Origin: JBOGJI01 sp050747865
Lineage (GTDB): Bacteria; Acidobacteriota; Thermoanaerobaculia; Multivoradales; JAHEKO01
Direction: 5' to 3'
Assembly: GCA_050747865.1 (NCBI GenBank)
Contig: JBOGJI010000072.1
Coordinates: 1 to 25,176, forward strand
DNA: 25,176 nt
Program-made: the position numbers and the translations under genes
Part shown: positions 16,969-22,944 of the stretch, one piece after another
Numbering within the stretch: position 1 is the stretch's first letter
How the letters are laid out: every line of letters begins with the position of its first letter
Notes under the pieces: generated by a model
What the model was told of the DNA's origin: nothing
Database searches by the model: none
Seen by the model: the letters and a program-made list of their open reading frames with translations, nothing else

Positions 16969-17892
16969 ATGCAGGCTAGCGCCAGAGCGCATCTGATCTA
17001 CAACCCAACGGCCGGTCGCGGTGACCAGGAGCGGCTGCTGCCCCATCTGCTGGAGGCGCTGGTGCTGCAGGGGTGGCGGGTGACCCCGGTGCCCACGGGC
17101 GCCGCCGGCGACGCCTCCCATCTCGCCCGCGCGGCCGTGGAGTCCCGCGCCAGGGTGGTCTTCGCCCTCGGCGGCGACGGCCACCTGCGCGAGGTGGCCA
17201 AGGGCCTGCTGGGCACCGCCGCGGCGCTGGCGCCCCTGCCCGGCGGCACCGTCAACGTGGTGGCCCGCGAGTTCGGTCTGGGAAGCGACCCGGTCGACGT
17301 GGCGCGCCGTTTCGGCCGCGGCTCGCCGGTCGAGGTCGACGTCGGGCTGTGCGGCGACGAGCCGTTCCTGATGCAGGCGACCACCGGGCTCGATGCCGTG
17401 ACCCTGAGTCACGTCCCCGCCGGAGCCAAGCGCCGGCTCGGGGTGCTCGCGGTGGTCGCCGCCGGGATCGCCTCGTGGTGGCACTACCGCTACCCGACGA
17501 TCCACCTGACCGCCGACGGCGAGCCCGTCGCCGGCGGCTGGGTGGCGGTCTGCAATCTGGCGCGCTACGCCGGCGACTTCCGCCTCGGCGAGGCCCATCC
17601 CGCGGACGGACGGCTGGAGCTGGTGCTGCTCTCCTCCCGCGGCCGGCGCGCCACGCTCAAGTTCGCGTTGGCGCTGGCGCTGGGACAGCACCGCCGGATG
17701 CGCTCGCTTCTGGTGCAGCCGGTCGACGAGGTCGTGCTCACCGCGCCCGAAGACTTGCCGCTCCAGCTCGACGGGGACCCGGTCGCCCTCTCACCCCCCG
17801 TCGCCATCCGCCTCCACCGGCAGCGTCTGAAGCTCCTGCTGCCCGCCGGCCGCCCAGAAGGAAGGAGTTCCGCACGCAGAACCCCACGCTGA
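16969..17892 (+). CDS. Diacylglycerol/lipid kinase family protein (DagK/YegS-like), probably with a replaced C-terminus
   Basis: A 307-residue soluble lipid kinase that would phosphorylate diacylglycerol or a related lipid with ATP at the membrane face. The catalytic N-terminal domain shows IYNPTAGRGD at 10-19, the nucleotide motif GGDGH at 68-72 (commonly GGDGT) and PGGTVN at 91-96. The C-terminal beta-sandwich ends with LPLQLDGDPV, typical of the family. After residue ~293 the tail (GRPEGRSSARRTPR) differs from a second copy of the same 3' end at 19327-19534, which ends by overlapping the ACP gene. I infer that an insertion moved the original end away and that this tail is new. The core fold appears complete and the enzyme may still work. 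Confidence 0.9.
   Translation: MQASARAHLIYNPTAGRGDQERLLPHLLEALVLQGWRVTPVPTGAAGDASHLARAAVESRARVVFALGGDGHLREVAKGLLGTAAALAPLPGGTVNVVAREFGLGSDPVDVARRFGRGSPVEVDVGLCGDEPFLMQATTGLDAVTLSHVPAGAKRRLGVLAVVAAGIASWWHYRYPTIHLTADGEPVAGGWVAVCNLARYAGDFRLGEAHPADGRLELVLLSSRGRRATLKFALALALGQHRRMRSLLVQPVDEVVLTAPEDLPLQLDGDPVALSPPVAIRLHRQRLKLLLPAGRPEGRSSARRTPR
17712..17848 (+). repeat. Direct repeat, copy 1: 3' end of the lipid kinase gene
   Basis: These 137 bases align without gaps to 19327-19463 with 11 differences (about 92% identity) at a constant offset of 1615 bases. Several differences are synonymous. Homology fades just upstream and stops sharply downstream, after GCTGCCCGCCG. The two copies flank the helicase, antitoxin and toxin remnants. 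Confidence 0.9.
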
Positions 17893-18019
17893 CCGCCTCG
17901 AGCTGGCGCAGCATCCACGCGCGATCACGCATCGGAGAGCCCCTTTCGCACGCACTCGAGTGTAAACGTGGACCAGAACCGGTGCCCTTACGACTCCGCG
18001 TAGGGCCGCAGCACTTGGA

Positions 18020-18562
18020 TCACAGGTCGTCCTGGAAGTGGCGGAGCGCCTCCTCGTCGTGCTCCAGGGTCCTCACCTCAGGCGGCTCCGCGACACCGAG
18101 AGGAGCTTCACTGCGCGCGTAGCCGATCGCCCGGTACGTGCAGAGTCGCTTCTCGAACATCCGCAGCAGCATCGAGACCTCCCGGTCCACGTAATCGTAG
18201 ATGCGCACCTCCTTCTTGGCGGGGTGGGGTCGATGGAGGCGGCCGCTGTACTGGATCAGGGTGCCCTTCCAGGAAATGGGCATGGCAAGGAAGAGGGTGT
18301 CGAGGCGGGCGTCGTCGAACCCTTCGCCGATGTAGCGTCCGGTCGCGAGGACGACGCGTTCGGCCGTGTCCGGAATCGAGGCGAGCTGCTCGGCAGCCTC
18401 GTGTCGTTCCTTGGCCCGCATCCCACCCTGGAGCACGACCACGTGACGCACCGCCGGGCGGAGAAGCTCTGCAAGATGGTCGAGGTGATCCTTGCGCTCG
18501 GTGAGGAGGAGCCGGTGATCGAAGAGACCCTCGACCGCGCCACCCTGGGTGGCGTGCAGAAC
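18020..18562 (-). pseudogene. C-terminal fragment of an SF2 (DEAD/DEAH) helicase
   Basis: The open frame covers about 181 codons, bounded upstream by an in-frame TAG (18563-18565). It encodes only the second RecA lobe: LLLTERKDHLDHLAELL, then HVVVLQGGM, motif V region LATGRYIGEGFDDARLD, and motif VI-like QYSGRLHRPHPAKKEVRIYDYVD. The Walker A and DEAH motifs of lobe 1 are absent from the window. Related proteins that I recall are large restriction- or defence-associated helicases, sometimes with a PLD-type nuclease domain. The natural C-terminus (LRHFQDDL) seems kept, so the break is at the 5' side. It cannot be an active ATPase alone. The antitoxin remnant begins about 30 bases away on the other strand. 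Confidence 0.8.
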
Positions 18563-18592
18563 CTACCAGCCCCCCAGCACCCGGCCCAGTAG

Positions 18593-18916
18593 ACGACATC
18601 TTCGCTACCGACGCCTGGCACGGAGGTCAGCCCGGCCGCCCACCGGGACCCTATCGAGGACCTCGGACAACTCCTGGGATCAGAAGATGGACCCTTCCCC
18701 TGGGTGCGCTTCCTTCCCGAGTCCGATCGGGAGCTGTTCGTACGCGACGCGACCGAGGCTCTGCGCGCCGCAACGGAGCTCGGCAGCTACGCCGGCGTGG
18801 ACCTTGTCGTCGAGCAGTGGCGGCACACGGCTGAGATCTGGGCGGATCCCGAGCTCGCCGAGGTGCTTACCTCTCCGGTGGACGCCCCGGCCGGAGATCC
18901 GGTGCGCCGACCCTGA
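18593..18916 (+). pseudogene. N-terminally truncated antitoxin (Phd/YefM-type partner) remnant
   Basis: The 107-codon open frame has no clear start. From about 18690 it encodes FPWVRFLPESDRELF, then LRAATELGSYAG and QWRHTAEIWADPELAEVL, which I recognise as the C-terminal half of antitoxins common in actinobacteria that accompany the toxin type encoded next. The N-terminal Phd-like DNA-binding part is missing: upstream is a stop (18590-18592) and then the helicase fragment on the other strand. A GTG at 18704 could give a 70-residue product. The toxin ATG lies 18 bases after the stop, the usual pair order. Family recognition is from memory; the missing start is directly visible. Confidence 0.6.
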
Positions 18917-18934
18917 CCGTCCTGGTACGCCCTC

Positions 18935-19285
18935 ATGCCGAGACGGAGGGATCGGGTTGCTCCGCCTGCCGCTGGGTCCCGGTGGGAGATCCGGTACCTC
19001 GTCAACGACGCGATCCAGGGGTGGGAGGATCTCTGCCGCGCTGCACCGGGTCCCACTTCCGACTGCTGGGAGCAACTACGAGACGCCCCGCTCACTCCGA
19101 AGAACCCTCGTCGGCAGCACCGGCTGAAGGGAAACCTTGGCGCGCACACTGTTGACGGCCGCCCCCTGGAGCAATGGCGATACGAAGTCACGGGCAGCGG
19201 CAGAGTATGGTATTGCCCCGACCCCGAGCCGCAGACGGTCTGGCTGACCTACGCGAGCACACGCCACCCGCGGACAACCGAATAG
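18935..19285 (+). CDS. Putative toxin of a type II toxin-antitoxin pair (actinobacterial ParE/RelE-like type)
   Basis: A 116-residue protein beginning MPRRRDRVAPP. Recognisable features are WEIRYLVNDAIQGWEDLCR, the basic segment RRQHRLKGNLG, and LEQWRYEVTGSGRVWYCPDPE followed by TVWLTYASTRHPRTTE. This order (GWE, HRLKG, QW-YEVTG-GRVWY, T-HP--TE) matches toxins that I recall from actinobacterial type II pairs, with a RelE/ParE-like fold; these usually act as ribonucleases or gyrase poisons, but the activity of this type is not something I can state. The gene looks full length. Its expected antitoxin partner just upstream lacks its N-terminal half, so the toxin is either weak, silent or controlled elsewhere. 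It ends 41 bases before the second copy of the kinase 3' end. Confidence 0.6.
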   Translation: MPRRRDRVAPPAAGSRWEIRYLVNDAIQGWEDLCRAAPGPTSDCWEQLRDAPLTPKNPRRQHRLKGNLGAHTVDGRPLEQWRYEVTGSGRVWYCPDPEPQTVWLTYASTRHPRTTE

Positions 19286-19326
19286 GCGACAGGCACGGAG
19301 GGATCCCCGCGAACGCGCTCGATCAC

Positions 19327-19463
19327 GGTGCAGCCGGTCGAGGAAGTCGTGCTCACCGCGCCTGAAGACCTCCCTCTGCAGCTCGACGGGGACCCGGTCG
19401 CCCTCTCACCTCCCGTCCCCATCCGCCTCCACCGGCAACCTCTGAAGCTCCTGCTGCCCGCCG
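19327..19463 (+). repeat. Direct repeat, copy 2: 3' end of the lipid kinase gene
   Basis: Ungapped match to 17712-17848 with 11 differences. Reading on, the kinase frame continues past the repeat to a stop at 19532-19534 that overlaps the ACP start, an arrangement typical of an undisturbed operon. This copy is therefore the better candidate for the ancestral kinase 3' end. Confidence 0.9.
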
Positions 19464-19534
19464 TGCCATACTCCCGCCGTAACGTGTATCGCGAGAGAAC
19501 CGCCGCTCCCCCGGCCGCGTCCAAGAGCCTGTGA
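19327..19534 (+). pseudogene. Displaced 3' end of the lipid kinase gene
   Basis: Encodes about 69 residues starting VQPVEEVVLTAPEDLPLQ and continuing LDGDPVALSPPVPIRLHRQP, homologous to the last fifth of the kinase at 16969-17892, then a different tail ending in AASKSL. No start codon with a ribosome site and no catalytic domain are present. In frame upstream, the toxin stop (19283-19285) closes the reading frame. Its TGA overlaps the ACP GTG. It is a non-functional remnant, informative mainly about the rearrangement. Confidence 0.8.
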
Positions 19535-19536
19535 AC
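19524..19536 (+). repeat. Terminal 13 bases shared with the palindromic repeat
   Basis: AGAGCCTGTGAAC equals the outer 13 bases of the arms of the repeat at 4074-4155. The following ATATCTC is absent, so this is a fragment or coincidence. As at 4145, the codons AGC CTG TGA end an open frame here; the same bases also supply the GTG start of the ACP gene. Confidence 0.35.
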
Positions 19537-19782
19537 GACGAGACGCCCGATCCCCTGACGCGGAAGATCATCGCCGCTCTCGCCGAGGTTCGCGGCGTGC
19601 CGCCGGAGACCATCCGCCCGAAGGCGAGCTTCGAGGAGCTGGGCGTCGACTCTCTGGACGGCATCAACCTCGCCTTCGCCCTGGAAGAGCTGTTCGACAT
19701 CGAGATCCCCGACGAGGCCGTGCAATCCGTGCGCAGCGTCGCGGAGGTCGCCGAGCGGCTGCGCCCGCTGGTCGCGGGGTGA
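19531..19782 (+). CDS. Acyl carrier protein
   Basis: An 83-residue acidic four-helix carrier protein. The 4'-phosphopantetheine attachment site is S41 in ELGVDSLDGIN, a close variant of the usual DSL motif. It carries growing acyl chains for the adjacent ketosynthase. The GTG start overlaps the stop of the kinase remnant by three bases; no other start fits the helix-1 sequence. The ketosynthase ATG follows four bases after the stop. It may be a pathway-specific carrier, not the housekeeping AcpP, because the fabG/fabD genes that normally flank acpP are missing here. Confidence 0.92.
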   Translation: MNDETPDPLTRKIIAALAEVRGVPPETIRPKASFEELGVDSLDGINLAFALEELFDIEIPDEAVQSVRSVAEVAERLRPLVAG

Positions 19783-19786
19783 GCTC

Positions 19787-21001
19787 ATGAGGCGCCGCGT
19801 GGCGGTGACCGGGATCGGCGTGGTCTGCGCCCTCGGTGCCGACCGCGAGAGCTTCTGGGCCGCGGTCGCCGGCGCGCGATCGGCGATCGGTCCGTTGGAC
19901 GAGCTCGCCGGCGACGGCGTCAAGATCCGCACCGGAGCGCGCATCCGAGGCTTCGACCCCGACGCCCATTTCGCGCCGCGGCAGCGGGATCTGCTCGACC
20001 CGTTCGCCCAATATGCGGTGGTCGCCGCGCGCCAGGCGGTCGCGGACGCGGGGCTCGAGTGGAGCGACACGCTGCGCGCCGCCGGCGCGGTGATCACCGG
20101 CTCCTCCATGGGCGGACAGGCGGCCATGGAGGAGGGATATCGGCGCCTCTACGCCGAGGGGGCGAGCCGCGTGCACCCGCTGTCCATCCCGCGCATCATG
20201 GCCAACTCCGCGGCCAGCGCCATCGCCGTGGAGCTGGGGCTGACCGGGCCGGCCTTCACCCTGTCGACCGCCTGCTCGTCGGCCAACCACGCCCTGGGCT
20301 TGGGGCTGTGGCTGCTGCGCCAGGGCGCCGCCGACCTGGTGTTGGCCGGGGGGAGCGAGGCGCCGTTCACCTACGGCAACCTCAAGGGCTGGGAGGCCTT
20401 GCGGGTGGTCTCGCCCACCACCTGCCGCCCGTTCAGCCGCGACCGCGACGGGATGGTGCTCGGCGAGGGAGCGGCGATCCTGGTGCTCGAGCCCTGGGAG
20501 GCCGCGCGGGCGCGCGGCGCCCGCATCTGGGCCGAGCTGGCCGGCTTCGGCATGTCGGCGGACGCCCATCACGTCACCCAGCCGACGGTCGAGGGTCCGG
20601 TGCGCGCGATGGCCGGGGCGTTGCAAGACGCCGGGCTCGAGCCCGCAGACGTGGGCTACGTCAACGCCCACGGCACCGCCACCCCAGTCAACGATCCGGT
20701 GGAGGTAAGGGCGATCCGCCGGCTCTTCGGCGCCCATGCAGATCGGCTCGCCGTCAGCTCGACGAAGTCCCTGCACGGCCATGCGCTGGGGGCGGCCGGA
20801 GCGCTGGAGGCCGCCGCCACGTCGCTAGCCCTGCATCATCAGCTCCTGCCGCCGACCGCGAACTTCACCGAGGCCGATCCGGAGTGCGACCTCGACGTGG
20901 TGCCCAATGCCTCCCGCCCCGGTGACTTCACGGCGGCGCTCTCCAACAGCTTCGCGTTCGGAGGCTTGAACGCCGTGCTCGTCTTCCGGCGGGCGGACTG
21001 A
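19787..21001 (+). CDS. Beta-ketoacyl-ACP synthase (KAS II / FabF type)
   Basis: A 404-residue condensing enzyme that extends acyl-ACP with malonyl-ACP. The thiolase-fold active site is complete: C163 in STACSSANHALG, H295 in VNAHGTATPVND, and H332 in SLHGHALGAAG, with K327 just before; the glycine-rich NSFAFGGLN lies near the C-terminus. The Cys-His-His set marks an elongating KAS and not a FabH. Length is typical. It is tightly coupled to the ACP gene upstream and is followed after six bases by the DNA glycosylase gene. It could serve fatty acid synthesis or a small dedicated acyl pathway; no ketoreductase or dehydratase is nearby. Confidence 0.92.
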   Translation: MRRRVAVTGIGVVCALGADRESFWAAVAGARSAIGPLDELAGDGVKIRTGARIRGFDPDAHFAPRQRDLLDPFAQYAVVAARQAVADAGLEWSDTLRAAGAVITGSSMGGQAAMEEGYRRLYAEGASRVHPLSIPRIMANSAASAIAVELGLTGPAFTLSTACSSANHALGLGLWLLRQGAADLVLAGGSEAPFTYGNLKGWEALRVVSPTTCRPFSRDRDGMVLGEGAAILVLEPWEAARARGARIWAELAGFGMSADAHHVTQPTVEGPVRAMAGALQDAGLEPADVGYVNAHGTATPVNDPVEVRAIRRLFGAHADRLAVSSTKSLHGHALGAAGALEAAATSLALHHQLLPPTANFTEADPECDLDVVPNASRPGDFTAALSNSFAFGGLNAVLVFRRAD

Positions 21002-21007
21002 GAGCCG

Positions 21008-21898
21008 GTGCCGGAGCTGCCGGACCTCGAGCTCTACAGGCAGGCGCTCGCCTCGCGAGTGCTGGGCGAAACGCTGGAGCGGGTGCGGATCGCGAACCCC
21101 TTCGTGTTGCGCTCGGTCGAGCCGCCGCTCGGCGCGGTCGACGGCAAGCGGGTGGAGGATCTGAAGCGTCTGGGCAAGAGGTTGGTGCTCGCCCTGGAGG
21201 GGGAGCTGTTTCTGGTCCTCCACCTGATGATCGCCGGGCGGCTGCGCTGGGGGGATCGCGGCGCCGCGGTGCCGCGCAGGGTGGGCCTGGCGGCGTTTGA
21301 CCTCTCCTCCGGCACCCTGGTGCTGACCGAGGCGGGCTCCAAGCGCCGCGCCAGCCTGCATCTGGTCGCCGGCAGGACGGCGCTGGCGGCCCACGATCCC
21401 GGCGGCATCGAGCCGCTGACGGCGAATCTCGACTCCTTCCGCGCCGCGCTCGGCCGCGAGCGCCACACGCTGAAGCGCGCGCTGACCGATCCGCGGCTGA
21501 TCGCCGGCATCGGCAACGCCTACTCCGACGAGATCCTGCATGCGGCGAGGCTCTCTCCCTTCCAGCGCACCGACCGCCTCGACGGCAAGGCGTGGCGGCG
21601 GCTCCACCGGGCAACGCAGGCGACGCTGGCGGGCTGGCGCGACCGGCTGGTCGCCGAGGCCGGCGACCGCTTTCCCGACAAGGTCACCGCGTTCCGGCCC
21701 GAGATGGCGGTGCACGGCCGTCACCGGCAACCCTGCCCGGTCTGTGGCGCGCCGGTGCAGCGCATCGTCTACGCCGAGAACGAGAGCAACTACTGCCCGG
21801 GTTGCCAGACCGGCGGCGAGATCTACGCCGACCGGGCGCTCTCCCGCCTGCTCCACGACGACTGGCCGCGTACGCTCGACGAGCTCGAGCGGCGCTAG
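21008..21898 (+). CDS. Formamidopyrimidine-DNA glycosylase (Fpg/Nei) family protein
   Basis: A 296-residue base-excision repair glycosylase/AP lyase. After Met removal the N-terminal Pro is exposed (PELPD), the family nucleophile, with E3 beside it. K60 sits in LGKRLVLAL, the H2TH region contains LIAGIGNAYSDEIL, and a C-terminal zinc finger has CPVC-16-CPGC spacing. Two features differ from standard Fpg: PELPD replaces PELPE, and the zinc-finger hairpin reads ENESNYC where canonical Fpg keeps an Arg contacting the phosphate. There is also a ~30-residue extension after the finger. It probably belongs to a separate Fpg-like clade with altered lesion preference. The GTG start is set by the catalytic Pro. 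Seven bases separate it from the ketosynthase. Confidence 0.9.
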   Translation: MPELPDLELYRQALASRVLGETLERVRIANPFVLRSVEPPLGAVDGKRVEDLKRLGKRLVLALEGELFLVLHLMIAGRLRWGDRGAAVPRRVGLAAFDLSSGTLVLTEAGSKRRASLHLVAGRTALAAHDPGGIEPLTANLDSFRAALGRERHTLKRALTDPRLIAGIGNAYSDEILHAARLSPFQRTDRLDGKAWRRLHRATQATLAGWRDRLVAEAGDRFPDKVTAFRPEMAVHGRHRQPCPVCGAPVQRIVYAENESNYCPGCQTGGEIYADRALSRLLHDDWPRTLDELERR

Positions 21899-22052
21899 GC
21901 CGACGCGCGGGAACTAGTTCTCTACCATCGAAGCCGTCGGGCCCGGGGCCTCGCTCGGCAGGGGGTGGGTGCCCACGCTCGCCGCCAGTTGCCGACGGCG
22001 ACGCTGCCGCCCGGCTGGCCCGCCGGCGGCGGAGGCTCCGGTGAGACGGCCC

Positions 22053-22898
22053 TCAGCGGGGGGCGGTCATGCGGGCGAGCCATGCCGGCTCGGGGGGCCG
22101 TTCGTAGCCGCGGGCGGCGAGCCACTCCTGGCACCTGGTCTGCCAGGCGGCCTTCTCGGGAAAGGCCTCGGCGTCGGTGGGCCACCAGTAGATGTGCTCG
22201 ACCACGGGGCGCGCGCCGACGCGATCGGGGGCGGCGGCCTCGGCGATCCGGTAGCCCGGGTCGGCGCCGTGCTCGAGCAGCCAGTGCACCTTCTCGAACT
22301 GACCCGAGCTGTAGAAGGCGACCAAGGTGTTGGCCGGGTTGCGGTGCGCCGGAAGGTTGACGTCGGCGCCTCGCTCGACGAGGAGTCTTATGTTGTCCCA
22401 GCGGCGGTTCACCGCCGCCACGTACCAGAGGGGCTCGCGGTTGTCGTTCATCGCGTCGGGGTCGCCTCCGTGGTCGAGCAGGGCGACGAGGATCGCCGGG
22501 TTCTCGGCGCGCGCGGCGAGGGCGATCGCCGAGCCGTGGCCCGGCACCGGGAGGTTGGGGTCGGCCCTGGCGTCGAGCAGCGCTTCGACGCCGGCGACGC
22601 TGTCGGCCAGCATCGGCCAGGCGAGGAGCGGCGTGCCGTCGACTGTGGACGCGTTGGGATCCGCCTGCTCCACCGCGACGAGGCGCGCTACCTCCTCCCG
22701 GTCGCCCGCCATCGCCGCGCGGGCGAGGGCGAGCTGGGCGCCGCTGAAGTGCAATTCGGGCGCGAGATTCTCCGGCACGTTTCCTCCTTCCCCGGCGGCG
22801 CGGCCGGCGTGCGAGCCCGGGCCGCAGGCGAGCTGCGACAGGAGCAGGGACGAGAGCCCCAGCCCGAGGATTGCCCGCCGCCGGATCCCCAACGTCAT
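22053..22898 (-). CDS. Ankyrin-repeat lipoprotein, candidate immunity protein
   Basis: A 281-residue predicted lipoprotein. The twin-Arg-containing start and Leu-rich core end in the lipobox LSQLAC with C25 as the lipidated residue, so the mature protein is membrane-anchored facing the periplasm. About five ankyrin repeats follow (roughly 55-85, 86-115, 121-150, 154-183, 188-216), shown by ALLDARADPN, ALLDHGGDPD, RLLVERGADVN and WLLEHGADP. The C-terminus has a Trp-rich stretch and EWLAARGYERP. It lies 46 bases downstream of the lipase-fold gene on the same strand. Ankyrin lipoproteins in this position are, as I recall, often immunity proteins for secreted antibacterial lipases. A general protein-binding role is the alternative. 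Confidence 0.85.
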   Translation of the reverse strand: MTLGIRRRAILGLGLSSLLLSQLACGPGSHAGRAAGEGGNVPENLAPELHFSGAQLALARAAMAGDREEVARLVAVEQADPNASTVDGTPLLAWPMLADSVAGVEALLDARADPNLPVPGHGSAIALAARAENPAILVALLDHGGDPDAMNDNREPLWYVAAVNRRWDNIRLLVERGADVNLPAHRNPANTLVAFYSSGQFEKVHWLLEHGADPGYRIAEAAAPDRVGARPVVEHIYWWPTDAEAFPEKAAWQTRCQEWLAARGYERPPEPAWLARMTAPR

Positions 22899-22944
22899 CG
22901 AAGTCGGATTCTATCGGGCGGCGCGTCGCGACACGGCGCCCGGC

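Noticed and set aside
17738..17932. Short minus-strand frame starting MRDRAWMLRQLEAVS at the kinase 3' end
   Set aside because: Mostly antisense to the kinase gene; no recognisable domain.
21899..22052. Possible terminator between the convergent fpg-like and ankyrin genes
   Set aside because: No stem followed by a T-run on either strand; only general GC-rich pairing.
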